The notes: generated by a model not told the origin, from the letters alone. A stretch of DNA of 64,000 nt from Nocardia africana NBRC 100379 (GCF_001612635.1 NZ_BDAV01000006.1:712613-776612); one strand, 5' to 3'. Positions 1-10,132 are shown, counted from the stretch's first letter. Program-made: numbers and translations.

Positions 1-951
1 CTCGCGGGCGCCCGTCAGTGTCCGCTGCCCGTGCGCCACCGCCGCCGCGGGCGTGATCACGTCGTCGGTCCCGCCCACGAGCAGGACCGGGGCGGTGATC
101 TCGGCCAGCGCGATCGGGCGGGCGCCGACGTGCACCACGCCCTCGCCGATGTCGTTGGCGAGCATGAACCGGCTCCAGAGCTGGTTGTAGAAGCGGCCGG
201 GATAGCCGGGCAGCTGGGACTGGAACCGGTCGATGGTCTCCATGCGGGCCAGCGTCGCGGAATCGGTCAGATTGCTCGCCAGGAACATCGGCCGGCGCAA
301 TTCCCGGTCCCAGGCCGCGGCCCGGTAGGCGATGCGGGTCAGCGGCGCCGGCACACCGCCGGTCGCCCGGACCAGGTTCGACACGATCCGCCCGCCGTCG
401 ATGCGCGCCAGCGCGCGGACCTGCGGAACCCCGTTCACGCGGTTGTAGTCCAGCGGTGCGCCGACGGCCGTCACGGAGCGAATCGGCAGGGTCGCGTCGG
501 CCGCGGCGGTGAGCAGTGACAGCACGCCGCCGAGCGACCAGCCGACCAGATCGACGGGAGCTCCGTCGCGATCGGCCGAGACGCGGCGCACCGCCTCGGG
601 CAGGATGTCGTCGACCCAGTCCTCGAATCCCATGCGGCGGTCGGCGAAGCCGATCTCGCCGTAGTCGACCAGATAGGGGCGGCGGCCGATCTCCAGCAGG
701 AAGCGGGCCATACTCTGGTCCGGGCGCAGGTCGAAGCACACCGCGGGGGCCGCCAGCGGCGGAACCATCAGCACCGCCGTGTCGTCGGCGGGCGGCGGTC
801 CGGCGGGATCGACGTCGTAGCGGCGCAGCAGCCGGTGCGGTTCGTCCCAGAGCACCGTCGAGGGAGTGGGAGCGGGCTCCTCGATGCCGTCGCCGAAGGT
901 CAGCGCCCATGCGTTGCGGGCCGCGACGCCCACGGTCTCTGCCAAGCTCAC
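1..951 (-). CDS. PHA-synthase-like alpha/beta hydrolase (3' end cut by window edge)
   Basis: This gene reads leftward out of the window, so the C-terminus, probably with the catalytic His, is missing. The translated 317 residues show an alpha/beta hydrolase fold: a nucleophile elbow GWSLGG around residue 145, preceded by PVDLV, and a late LLVGGTDDVITP segment that would carry the catalytic Asp. The layout (N-terminal helix, VPPLAAP, LVDYGEIG) resembles the poly-3-hydroxyalkanoate-synthase-like hydrolases of mycobacteria and nocardiae, which often lack the usual Cys nucleophile and carry Ser. The GTG at 951 was chosen, and a second in-frame GTG lies two codons upstream (957). It is divergent from the helicase gene. 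The substrate is unknown. Confidence 0.75.
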   Translation of the reverse strand, partial: MSLAETVGVAARNAWALTFGDGIEEPAPTPSTVLWDEPHRLLRRYDVDPAGPPPADDTAVLMVPPLAAPAVCFDLRPDQSMARFLLEIGRRPYLVDYGEIGFADRRMGFEDWVDDILPEAVRRVSADRDGAPVDLVGWSLGGVLSLLTAAADATLPIRSVTAVGAPLDYNRVNGVPQVRALARIDGGRIVSNLVRATGGVPAPLTRIAYRAAAWDRELRRPMFLASNLTDSATLARMETIDRFQSQLPGYPGRFYNQLWSRFMLANDIGEGVVHVGARPIALAEITAPVLLVGGTDDVITPAAAVAHGQRTLTGARE

Positions 952-1492
952 GGACACCAATTTATCGTGTGACACACCGTCTCACATATGTGGGCTGGGC
1001 CACGCCGGGCCGGACCACCCGCAGACCCCGGTCGCGAACCCGGCGGCGAAAGCGGACATATCGAACCCTCGGTGCGCGCGCACATACTCCCGCGATATCG
1101 CCGTTCCCGCCGGCCGCGCAATTTCGCCGGTCACGACGAATTACCGTGTGCCGCAGACGGACCGGACGCCGCACCGCCGCGCACGACAGCGGGAGCGAGG
1201 CGAAGAAAACTATCACGCTACAATCTCTATGGGCAACGGAAATTTTCGCTCGCACCGCCATATCCCGGCCGGCATATCGGGACCGGTGGTCGAGGCAGTG
1301 CGACAAGGGGTAACCGAAGCCCACCGAAAATGTGCGCGCACCAGATCCGCGACCCCTTTGCGCCGCGCCCGGACAGCGATCCGGGTGGCGAGAGTGCAGG
1401 TGGAACCCGCCGGAAATGTGGTGGCCCGGAAATCCGGTCCCAATCCACCCTCGTGCGCGCTGGATGCGACAAACACGAGGAAGGCACGAATC
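952..1492. other. Divergent intergenic region, hydrolase / helicase
   Basis: About 540 bp without a convincing gene. It separates two divergent genes and must hold both promoters. The best -10-like hexamer on the plus strand is TACAAT at 1219-1224, but no good -35 lies 16-18 bp upstream. If used, it would give the helicase mRNA a leader of roughly 260 nt, which is common for RNA helicases. Short open frames here have no ribosome binding site and look spurious. Confidence 0.4.
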
Positions 1493-3136
<1,644 letters not shown>

Positions 3137-3162
3137 TCGCCGGATCGGTTAGTCTCGCTGAC

Positions 3163-4380
3163 GTGCTCGCACCCGAGCGGCGGACGCGCGCCGACCTCTA
3201 TGCCGCAGTCGCGATCGCCGTTGTGGTGGCGATCGCGGCCGCTGTCGTGTGGTCGACGAGCGACGCCCGCGGCACCGAATCCGACCCCGCGGCGCATCCG
3301 TCCTCGGTGGCGCCGGCGGCCGACAGGCTGCCGGACGCCCTCACCGAACGGTGGCAGGCGCCCGACGACGTCTCCGCGCGAGCGCTGACCTCCAGCGGCG
3401 TCGCCATCACCGGTGACGGCGGCACCGTCCGTGGTCTCGATCCGGCCACCGGGCGCGAGCTGTGGAAGTATCAGCGCGATCTGCCCCTGTGCGCGCTGGA
3501 GAGCCAGTTCGCCACCGTGATCGCCACCTATCGCGATCCGCGTGGTTGCAGCCAGACCACGATGCTCGGCGCGGAGGACGGGCGTCGGCGCACCGCGCGC
3601 AGCAGCTATATGGACTCGCAGGTCCGGCTGTCGACCGACGGCACCTACGTGCTGGCCCAGGGCCCGCGCCGGCTGGAGGTGTGGCGTTCGGATCTGGTCC
3701 GCACGCTCGAGTACGGCTACGTCGACGCGCAGGTGAACCCGCACACGCAGCCCCGGCACGACTGCACGCTGCTGTCGGCGGCCTCGGGCGGCAGTCGCCT
3801 GGCCGTGCTCGAACGCTGCCCCGACGACGCCGCGGACCGGCTGACGGTGCTGAATCCTGCGCCCAAGGAGGCCTCCGCCCCGGAGGAGTACGGCTCGCAC
3901 GTCTTGACCGAACCCGGAGCGGCGGCCGCCAACGCCCGCGTCGTGGCGGTCGCGGACAACCGGATAGCGCTGTATCTTCCCGGAACCGATGCCGCCCCAC
4001 CGGAATTCGCGATCTACGACGCCAATGCGAATTCACTTGCGGTGCACCACCTTTCCGCGCCGATCGCCGACAACAGCACGGTCACCCGGCTCGGGTCGGC
4101 GTATTTCGTGTTCACCGGCAACAGTGTGATCGCGCTGAGCGCGAGCACCTTCGAGCCGCTGTGGACCGCACCGGACGCCCTGGGCGCGCCGGCGATGATG
4201 GCAGGCAACGTCCTGGTGCCGGTGGCCGACGGCATCGCGGCACTCGATCCCGGCAGCGGCGCCCAGCAGAAGCGGATCCCGTTGCGGCGCAGCGGCTACC
4301 ACGGGGAGCCGATCTCGCTGGCCGTGAGCGGGCCGGTGGTGCTGGAGTTGCGGGGCGGCCGGCTCTACGGAACCAGCTGA
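3163..4380 (+). CDS. Membrane-anchored beta-propeller (PQQ-like repeat) protein, Rv3212 type
   Basis: A 405-residue protein with a short basic N-terminus, one transmembrane helix at about residues 12-30 (AAVAIAVVVAIAAAVVW) and a large extracytoplasmic domain. Repeating segments such as GTVRGLDPATGRELWKY and NSVIALSASTFEPLW look like PQQ/WD-type blades, so a beta-propeller is likely. Position directly after the helicase and before a Gpm2-type phosphatase matches Rv3212 of M. tuberculosis, whose function is not established. The start is a GTG 27 bp after the helicase stop, so the two are probably co-transcribed. A scaffold or ligand-binding role at the cell surface is inference. Confidence 0.85.
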   Translation: MLAPERRTRADLYAAVAIAVVVAIAAAVVWSTSDARGTESDPAAHPSSVAPAADRLPDALTERWQAPDDVSARALTSSGVAITGDGGTVRGLDPATGRELWKYQRDLPLCALESQFATVIATYRDPRGCSQTTMLGAEDGRRRTARSSYMDSQVRLSTDGTYVLAQGPRRLEVWRSDLVRTLEYGYVDAQVNPHTQPRHDCTLLSAASGGSRLAVLERCPDDAADRLTVLNPAPKEASAPEEYGSHVLTEPGAAAANARVVAVADNRIALYLPGTDAAPPEFAIYDANANSLAVHHLSAPIADNSTVTRLGSAYFVFTGNSVIALSASTFEPLWTAPDALGAPAMMAGNVLVPVADGIAALDPGSGAQQKRIPLRRSGYHGEPISLAVSGPVVLELRGGRLYGTS

Positions 4381-4436
4381 GTCCTCGCATCCATCCGTCC
4401 GGCCGGTCGGTCCCGCGGTGCGGCATGATCGGGATC

Positions 4437-5048
4437 ATGAGTGCATCGGACAGGGACTATCGGCTGGTGCTGCTGCGGCACGGCGAGACCGCGTGGTCGG
4501 CGGCACGCAAACACACCGGGCGCACCGATATCGCGCTCACCGAACGGGGTGAAGCACAAGCGCGAGCGGCCGGAAAGGTCCTGGCGGGTCTCGACCTGAG
4601 CGATCCGCTGGTGCTGACCAGCCCGAAGAAGCGTGCCGTGCACAGCGCCGAACTGGCCGGGCTGCCCGATCCGCGGGTCGACGACGACCTGGTCGAATGG
4701 GATTACGGCGACTACGAGGGCCTGACCACCCCGCAGATCCGCGAAACCGCCCCCGGTTGGACCGTGTTCACCGGTGACGTACCGGGCGGCGAATCCGCCG
4801 ACGCGGTCGGCGCGCGGGCCGATCGGGTGCTGGAATCGGTGGCGCCGGCATTGCGCACCCGTGATGTGGTGCTGGTCGGGCACGGACATTTCTCCCGGGT
4901 GCTGATCGCGCGCTGGGCCGGTTTCCCGGCCCGGGAAGGACGGCGATTCTTCCTGTCCACCGCCGCGATCAGCGTGCTCGGCCACGACCATCAGTCCGCC
5001 ACGATTCTGGCGCACAACATCGTGGCGTCACCCGAGGCAGGCCGATGA
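4437..5048 (+). CDS. Histidine phosphatase family (phosphoglycerate-mutase-like acid phosphatase, Gpm2 type)
   Basis: A 203-residue member of the histidine phosphatase superfamily. The RHG signature with the phospho-accepting His appears as LLRHGETAWS near residue 13, LTSPKKRAVHSAEL supplies the second Arg region, and VLVGHGHFSRV carries the second catalytic His near residue 145. M. tuberculosis Rv3214 at the same place in the cluster acts as an acid phosphatase rather than a mutase, so phosphatase activity is the better guess. The ATG at 4437 was chosen; an in-frame ATG at 4425 is possible. The stop overlaps the next start (ATGA), indicating translational coupling. Confidence 0.9.
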   Translation: MSASDRDYRLVLLRHGETAWSAARKHTGRTDIALTERGEAQARAAGKVLAGLDLSDPLVLTSPKKRAVHSAELAGLPDPRVDDDLVEWDYGDYEGLTTPQIRETAPGWTVFTGDVPGGESADAVGARADRVLESVAPALRTRDVVLVGHGHFSRVLIARWAGFPAREGRRFFLSTAAISVLGHDHQSATILAHNIVASPEAGR

Positions 5049-5524
5049 TTCGCCGCGCCACGCCCGAGGATGTCCCCGCCCTCGCCGAACTGGTCTACGA
5101 CCTCGCCGACTACGAGAAGTCACGCGAACTCTGCGCGCTGACCGCCGACGACCTGCACGCCGCTCTGTTCGGTCCGGCGCCCGCGGTGTTCGCCCACGTC
5201 GCGACCGTCGATGGGCGGGTCGCCGGATGCGCGATCTGGTTCCTGAACTATTCGACCTGGACCGGTAGGCACGGCATCTACCTGGAAGATCTCTACGTCC
5301 GGCCGGAGGCGCGCGGTCGTGGCCTGGGCAAGGCGCTGCTCGCCGAACTGGCCCGCGAGGCCGTGGCCAACGGGTACACCCGGGTGGATTGGTCGGTGCT
5401 GGACTGGAATACGCCCTCGATCGAGTTCTACCGCGGCCTGGGCGCGGTCGCGCAGGACGAGTGGACCGGATTCCGGCTCGCGGGTGACGCGCTGGCCCGG
5501 CTCGCCGATTCCGGAAATTCCTGA
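5045..5524 (+). CDS. GNAT N-acetyltransferase (diamine/thialysine acetyltransferase-like)
   Basis: A 159-residue GNAT protein. The acetyl-CoA-binding motif A is seen as LEDLYVRPEARGRGLGKALL (about residues 80-100), followed by DWSVLDWNTPSIEFYRGLGA, the typical motif B. The GIYLEDLYV start of the core strand and overall length are like the spermidine/spermine or thialysine acetyltransferase branch, so a small amine is a plausible substrate. It overlaps the phosphatase stop by four bases and should be translated from the same mRNA. The exact substrate cannot be read from the sequence. Confidence 0.85.
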   Translation: MIRRATPEDVPALAELVYDLADYEKSRELCALTADDLHAALFGPAPAVFAHVATVDGRVAGCAIWFLNYSTWTGRHGIYLEDLYVRPEARGRGLGKALLAELAREAVANGYTRVDWSVLDWNTPSIEFYRGLGAVAQDEWTGFRLAGDALARLADSGNS

Positions 5525-5618
5525 GAATTTTCCATGCGGCTGTCGATTCGGTGGCGGGGTGCGCGTCGAAGAGTTGAATGGCTCGAAAGGCGGGCCACCC
5601 ACTCGGAGGACGAAACCC

Positions 5619-5960
5619 ATGTCGCAGTATCTGATCCTCATCTACCAGGACGAGCGAGCCGCGGCCGAACCGGAATCCGGCAGCGCGATGCTCGACAGCC
5701 ACCGGCGGTTCGGTCAGGACCACGCGGCGGCGCTGCGCGGCGGAAACGCCTTGCACCACAGCCACACCGCCACCAGTGTGCGGCCGGACGGCGCCGGTGA
5801 CTTCGTGATCACCGACGGCCCGTTCGCCGAGACCAAGGAGCAGCTCGGCGGTTACTACCTGATCGAGGCCGAGGACCTCGACGCCGCGATCGCCATCGCC
5901 CGCCGGGTGCCGATGAGCTCCGGGGGCGTGGAAGTGCGCCCGGTCCTCGAATTGAGCTGA
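5619..5960 (+). CDS. YciI/DGPF-domain protein, partner of ECF42 sigma factor
   Basis: A 113-residue YciI-like ferredoxin-fold protein. It contains the name-giving signature TDGPFAETKEQLGG near residue 70, followed by YYLIEAEDLDAA. DGPF proteins are typically encoded next to, and regulated by, ECF42-group sigma factors; that pairing is exactly what is seen here, the sigma gene beginning 9 bp downstream. A strong GGAGGA Shine-Dalgarno lies at 5605-5610, eight bases before the ATG. The enzymatic role of DGPF proteins is not established. Confidence 0.9.
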   Translation: MSQYLILIYQDERAAAEPESGSAMLDSHRRFGQDHAAALRGGNALHHSHTATSVRPDGAGDFVITDGPFAETKEQLGGYYLIEAEDLDAAIAIARRVPMSSGGVEVRPVLELS

Positions 5961-5968
5961 GCCGCACC

Positions 5969-7279
5969 GTGCTCGACCGTGGCTCCCCCGATCACAGCCG
6001 CCCCGGCAGCGGCTCTCCCGACCGCGCCTGCGCCGACCGGGTCGTCGCTGCGGTGGCCGACGCGCATCGCCGGGAGTGGGCGTTCGTGCTGGCGGCGACC
6101 GCGCGGGTGACCCACGACCTCGAGCTCGCCGAGGAATGCGTTCAGGACGCGTACGCCCAGGCATTGGTGCGATGGGCCGCGGACGGAATTCCGTCCCGGC
6201 CCGCTGCCTGGCTGACCACGGTGGCGCGCAACCGCGCACTGGATCTGCTGCGCCGCCGGTCCACCGCGCGACGGGCGTTGCCGCTGCTGATCGCGGACGA
6301 AAAGACCACCACGACAACAGATTTCGATGCGATCGACCCGTACGACCCGCAATTTCCCGACGACCGTCTGCGACTGATCTGCACCTGCTGCCATCCGGCA
6401 CTGGCCCCGCAGACCCAGGTCGCGCTGACCCTGCGTCTGGTCTGCGGACTCACCACGGCCGAGGTCGCGCGGGCCTTCCTGGTGGCCGAGCCGACGATGG
6501 CCGCGCGGATCACCCGCGCCAAGAAGAAGATCGCGGCCGCCCGGATCCCCTACCGGGTGCCGGGCCCCGCGGAACTGCCCGAGCGCATCGAGGCCGTGCT
6601 GGCGGTGGTGCATCTGCTGTTCACCACCGGGCACACCGCACCGTCGGGCGACGACCTCATCCGGCGCGATCTCACCGAACGTGCCCTCGATCTGGCGCGG
6701 ATGCTGCACGGTCTGCTGCCCGAGGACCCGGAGATCGCCGGCCTGCTGGCTCTCCTGCTGCTCACCGACGCCCGCCGCGCGGCGCGGGTGACCCCCGAGG
6801 GCGCCATGGTCGCGCTGGCCGATCAGGACCGCGCGCGCTGGGATCGGGAGGAGATCACCCAGGGCATCGCGCTGGTGCGTTTCGCGCTGGAACGGCGGCC
6901 GGGACGCTACGCGCTGCAGGCCGCGATCGCCGCAGTGCACGCCGAGGCGCCCAGCTACGACGCCACGGACTGGCAGGAGATCCGCGGGCTCTACGACGTG
7001 CTGAGCCGGATCTGGCCCTCGCCGGTGGTCGCGCTCAATCGAGCCGTCGCGATCGGGATGGCCGGCGATCCCGCCGCGGGGTTTGCCGCGCTCGACGCAC
7101 TCGCCACCGAACCGCAGCTGGCCGGGTACAGCTACCTCCCCGCCGCACGCGCGCACTTCCTGACCGAACTCGGGCGGTTCGACGAGGCGCGGCTCGCCTA
7201 CTCCGAGGCCCTGCTGCTGACCGAGAACGCCGCCGAGCGTGAATTTCTCGACCGCCGCCTGGCCGAGCTCGACCGATAG
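5969..7279 (+). CDS. ECF42-group RNA polymerase sigma factor with TPR-like C-terminal extension
   Basis: A 436-residue sigma-70-type ECF factor. Sigma-2 spans about residues 25-95 (ELAEECVQDAYAQAL, then AWLTTVARNRALDLLRR) and sigma-4 about 135-185 (GLTTAEVARAFLVAEPTMAARITRAKKKI). The remaining 240 residues form the DUF6596/SnoaL-free, TPR-like extension of the ECF42 group, with VVALNRAVAIGMAGDP and LTELGRFDEARLAYSEAL repeats. No anti-sigma gene is adjacent, in line with this group, where the extension itself is thought to control activity. It starts with GTG right after the DGPF gene, so both form one operon that may be self-activated. Genes at this position in M. tuberculosis differ. Confidence 0.92.
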   Translation: MLDRGSPDHSRPGSGSPDRACADRVVAAVADAHRREWAFVLAATARVTHDLELAEECVQDAYAQALVRWAADGIPSRPAAWLTTVARNRALDLLRRRSTARRALPLLIADEKTTTTTDFDAIDPYDPQFPDDRLRLICTCCHPALAPQTQVALTLRLVCGLTTAEVARAFLVAEPTMAARITRAKKKIAAARIPYRVPGPAELPERIEAVLAVVHLLFTTGHTAPSGDDLIRRDLTERALDLARMLHGLLPEDPEIAGLLALLLLTDARRAARVTPEGAMVALADQDRARWDREEITQGIALVRFALERRPGRYALQAAIAAVHAEAPSYDATDWQEIRGLYDVLSRIWPSPVVALNRAVAIGMAGDPAAGFAALDALATEPQLAGYSYLPAARAHFLTELGRFDEARLAYSEALLLTENAAEREFLDRRLAELDR

Positions 7280-7288
7280 GGTGGGCTG

Positions 7289-7903
7289 ATGGAGGCCACC
7301 GTTCGTCCCGTGACGGAATCGGAAGTGCCGGAGCTGGCCCGGGTGCTGGGTCTGGCGTTCGACGACGATCCGATCATGCGGTGGTGCATACCGGCCGACC
7401 GCACCCGGCCCGCCCGCGCGGCGACCATGTTCGGCACGCTGATCCGGCATCTGTACCTGGCGCACGGGGCGGTCGACGCGGCTTTCGACGAATCGGGCCG
7501 GATCGTCGGGGGCGCGGTCTGGTCGCCGCCCGGGCGGTGGAATTCCTCGGACGCCGACCAGCTGCGGATGCTGCCGGCATTGGCGCGTGCGTTCCGGTCG
7601 CGACTGCTCGCCGCCGGGCGGATGTCGGATCGGATGAGCAAGGCGCATCCGCACGAACCGCACTGGTACCTCGCCATCGTCGGCACCGATCCCGCGGTCC
7701 GCGGTAAGGGCTACGGCCACGCCCTGCTGGCGCCGCGGCTGGCGCACTGTGACGAAACCGGCGCGCCCGCCTACCTGGAATCCAGCAAGTTCGCCAATAT
7801 CGCCTATTACGAGCGCTACGGCTTCGATCTGCGCGGCGAACTCGACGCCACCGGGGGCGGACCGCTGCTGTGGCCGATGTGGCGTCAGTCCGCGGCGTCG
7901 TAG
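7289..7903 (+). CDS. GNAT family N-acetyltransferase
   Basis: A 204-residue GNAT protein. Motif A is VGTDPAVRGKGYGHALLAP at about residues 130-148, and the C-terminal AYLESSKFANIAYYERYGFDLRGEL completes the acetyl-CoA fold. It begins 9 bp after the sigma factor and so probably belongs to the same operon. An acetyltransferase also sits near this point in the M. tuberculosis cluster (Rv3216). Its end overlaps the convergent membrane-protein gene by 19 bp. The substrate is unknown. Confidence 0.85.
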   Translation: MEATVRPVTESEVPELARVLGLAFDDDPIMRWCIPADRTRPARAATMFGTLIRHLYLAHGAVDAAFDESGRIVGGAVWSPPGRWNSSDADQLRMLPALARAFRSRLLAAGRMSDRMSKAHPHEPHWYLAIVGTDPAVRGKGYGHALLAPRLAHCDETGAPAYLESSKFANIAYYERYGFDLRGELDATGGGPLLWPMWRQSAAS

Positions 7904-8331
7904 GCCTGGGCCATCCAGCGCACCGACGGCGGCGAGAAGATCAGGCCGAGGGTGACGAGGGCGACCAGCCCGACCGGGACGCCCAGTTCGAACCGATGTG
8001 AGCTGAGCATGTACCACGCGGCGGGCAGCAGCAGGACCTGTGCGATCACCACGATGGCCCGGCCCCAGCGCTTCCCGCGCAGCAGGCCGATACCGGCGGC
8101 CAGCACCGCGCCGGCCAGGATGACGAACCAGGCGGCGGTGCCGTAGGCCGATTTCGCGGAGGTGTCCGCCGACGTGATGCCCTGCACCACGAGCACGATC
8201 GCGATGATCACCCCGATCAGCCCCTCGAGCGTGGCCAGCGCACCCGCGCCGCGCACCGTGCCGGGAGTCGGGTCGGCCGCGCCGCCGGTGGTGCCGCCGG
8301 TGCTCTCACTGTCCGCGTTCTGCTTCGCCAC
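7885..8331 (-). CDS. Four-helix integral membrane protein, Rv3217c type
   Basis: A 148-residue protein with a Ser/Thr/Gly-rich cytoplasmic N-terminus and four predicted membrane spans (about residues 33-52, 66-84, 91-108 and 118-135). It sits convergent to the GNAT gene and divergent from the diacylglycerol-kinase-like gene, the same place and orientation as Rv3217c in M. tuberculosis. No catalytic motif is visible. Function unknown. Confidence 0.85.
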   Translation of the reverse strand: MAKQNADSESTGGTTGGAADPTPGTVRGAGALATLEGLIGVIIAIVLVVQGITSADTSAKSAYGTAAWFVILAGAVLAAGIGLLRGKRWGRAIVVIAQVLLLPAAWYMLSSHRFELGVPVGLVALVTLGLIFSPPSVRWMAQAYDAAD

Positions 8332-8423
8332 CCGCCCAGCGTAGAACCGCGCGAACCGGGCCTCGCACGCGTGGTCGCCTCCACGGCGCGATCCGGTGGC
8401 GATCGCTCAGTAGGCTGCTCAGG

Positions 8424-9449
8424 GTGCGGACGCTGTTGATCGTGAATCCGAATGCCACCTCGACCACTCCGGCCACAAGGGATCTGCTCGCCCACGCGCT
8501 GGAGAGCCGCACCCAGCTCATCGTGGCCCATACCCAGCATCGCGGGCACGCCGCCGAATTGGCGCAGTGGGCGACCGATGCCGAGATGGACCTGATCGTG
8601 GTGCACGGCGGCGACGGCACGGTCAACGAGACCGTCAACGGCTTCCTCCCCCTGCCGGAACAGGGCATGTCCGGACCGGACCCGGCCGGTGCCGCGGAGT
8701 CGGCCGCCGCGCGACGATCGGGCACCTGGATCCCGCGACTGGGTGTGATCCCCGGCGGTTCGGCGAACGTGTTCGCGCGCTCGCTGGGTATCGAGGCGGA
8801 TCCGGTGGCCGCGACCAACCAGCTCATCGACCTGCTCTCGCTCGACCACGACGACGCGCATGCCGGCGACCGCCGGATCGGCCTGATGGTCGCCGACGGC
8901 CGCTGGTGCGCGTTCAGCGCGGGCGTCGGGCTGGACGCCGACGTGTGCGAGGCGATCGATCGCAGTCGCGCCGCGGGCCACGCCGCGACCCCGGCCCGGT
9001 ATCTGCGCACCACGGTCCGGCAATTCTTCCGGGCCAAGCGGCGCGAGCCGGCGATCACCGTACGTGTGCCCGGACACGAACCGGTGCCGGGCGTGCATTA
9101 CGCCTTCGTGACGAACACCAGTCCGTGGACGTATCTCGACAGCACCCCGGTGCGCACCAACCCCGGGACGACGTTCGAACGCGGACTGGGTGTGTTTGCG
9201 ATGCGCACGATGGGGGTATTGCCGACACTGTCGGTTGCCAGGCAACTCCTGGCTTCCGACGGAGATCCGAAGGCCCGCAATTTATTTCGCGTCGACGATG
9301 TATCTTCGGTGCGAATCGAGGCCGACGACGAGGTCGGTCTGCAAATCGATGGCGACTTCATCGGCCGCCGCAACGTGGTGGATTTCACCTCGGTGCCGGA
9401 GGTGCTCGAAGTGGTCGCTCCCAAGCCGGTATCCGGCCGACACAACTGA
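8424..9449 (+). CDS. Diacylglycerol/lipid kinase catalytic-domain protein, Rv3218 type
   Basis: A 341-residue lipid-kinase-fold protein. The nucleotide-binding signature VVHGGDGTVNETVNG is at about residues 59-73 and LGVIPGGSANVFARSLGI at about 110-127, both hallmarks of the DAG kinase/sphingosine kinase family. The phosphorylated substrate is probably a diacylglycerol or related membrane lipid, acting at the inner membrane face. Start is GTG at 8424. Gene order (before whiB1) equals Rv3218-Rv3219. The stop codon lies within an inverted repeat described separately. Confidence 0.88.
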   Translation: MRTLLIVNPNATSTTPATRDLLAHALESRTQLIVAHTQHRGHAAELAQWATDAEMDLIVVHGGDGTVNETVNGFLPLPEQGMSGPDPAGAAESAAARRSGTWIPRLGVIPGGSANVFARSLGIEADPVAATNQLIDLLSLDHDDAHAGDRRIGLMVADGRWCAFSAGVGLDADVCEAIDRSRAAGHAATPARYLRTTVRQFFRAKRREPAITVRVPGHEPVPGVHYAFVTNTSPWTYLDSTPVRTNPGTTFERGLGVFAMRTMGVLPTLSVARQLLASDGDPKARNLFRVDDVSSVRIEADDEVGLQIDGDFIGRRNVVDFTSVPEVLEVVAPKPVSGRHN

Positions 9450-9484
9450 GAAACATCGCAGTTGTGCTGCGGAAACCAGCACAA
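9441..9484 (+). other. Two overlapping, mutually exclusive hairpins after the lipid-kinase gene
   Basis: CACAACTG (9441-9448) can pair with CAGTTGTG (9459-9466). The segment TTGTGCTG (9462-9469) can instead pair with CAGCACAA (9477-9484). The two 8-bp stems share bases 9462-9466, so only one can form in RNA. The first covers the kinase stop codon. No T-run follows either, so a simple terminator is unlikely. Confidence 0.45.
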
Positions 9485-9579
9485 GCGAGTACAAAGGACT
9501 CCGCAGGCCCGGCTTTTCAGGGCTTTAGAGCGTGAGCTTCCCCACGGTGCACCCGAAGGCTATTGACATCTACGGTGTT

Positions 9580-9595
9580 CGTGAAAGCATTCACA
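9580..9595 (+). promoter_or_regulatory. Crp-like operator upstream of whiB1
   Basis: CGTGA-AAGCAT-TCACA matches the TGTGA-N6-TCACA consensus of Crp-type regulators at nine of ten positions. In M. tuberculosis whiB1 is directly controlled by the cAMP receptor protein Rv3676, so conservation of such a site here is expected. A TTGACA (9563-9568) lies just upstream; the operator would overlap the poorly conserved -10 region. Confidence 0.6.
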
Positions 9596-9683
9596 AGCAA
9601 CCGTGCGGAAACATTCGAGACGCACAAGTGAACGGACCACAAACCAGCGGCGCCTTGCGGCGCCCATGCAAAGGAGCAGAGGA

Positions 9684-9938
9684 ATGGACTGGCGCCACAA
9701 GGCCATCTGTCGCGACGAGGACCCCGAGCTGTTCTTCCCGGTGGGTAACAGTGGTCCGGCGCTCGCGCAGATTGCCGATGCCAAGCTGGTCTGCGCCCGC
9801 TGCCCCGTGACCGCCGACTGCCTGTCCTGGGCCCTGTCCTCCGGACAGGATGCCGGCGTGTGGGGTGGCATGAGCGAAGACGAGCGCCGGGCGCTGAAGC
9901 GGCGCAACGCCCGAACCCGCACTCGCAGCGTCGTCTGA
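9684..9938 (+). CDS. whiB1: WhiB1, iron-sulfur transcription regulator
   Basis: An 84-residue Wbl protein. The four cluster ligands are Cys9, Cys37, Cys40 and Cys46, with the same spacing as WhiB1, and the GVWGG turn follows at residues 58-62, then a basic C-terminal tail RRALKRRNARTRTR that contacts DNA. WhiB1 is an essential, nitric-oxide-sensitive 4Fe-4S protein that binds sigma-A region 4. The ATG at 9684 has AAGGAG at 9672-9677. It lies between the lipid-kinase gene and pdtaS exactly as Rv3219 does. A terminator follows at 9998-10030. Confidence 0.97.
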   Translation: MDWRHKAICRDEDPELFFPVGNSGPALAQIADAKLVCARCPVTADCLSWALSSGQDAGVWGGMSEDERRALKRRNARTRTRSVV

Positions 9939-9947
9939 GACGCGCGG

Positions 9948-9990
9948 CGTTACCGGCCCGTAGTACACCGCACAGCCGCGACCGGTAACG
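9948..9990 (+). repeat. 9-bp inverted repeat after whiB1
   Basis: CGTTACCGG (9948-9956) is repeated in inverted form as CCGGTAACG (9982-9990), with a 25-base loop, immediately after the whiB1 stop and before the terminator. It could stabilise the 3' end of the mRNA. Confidence 0.4.
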
Positions 9991-9997
9991 CATTTCG

Positions 9998-10030
9998 GCC
10001 CGGCACCGGAAAGGTGCCGGGCTTCACTGT
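9998..10030 (+). terminator. Rho-independent terminator of whiB1
   Basis: A perfect 10-bp stem, GCCCGGCACC (9998-10007) and GGTGCCGGGC (10013-10022), encloses a 5-base loop and is followed by TTCACTGTTTTT. It separates whiB1 from the convergent pdtaS gene. Confidence 0.85.
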
Positions 10031-10132
10031 TTTTGATGCCGGATTGTTTTCCCGCCCTATTTCGCATAACCATTGGACGGCGATTCGGACTTATCCGATT
10101 TCCGCGAGTGGCGGTGCTTGCGCGAGGCGCTT

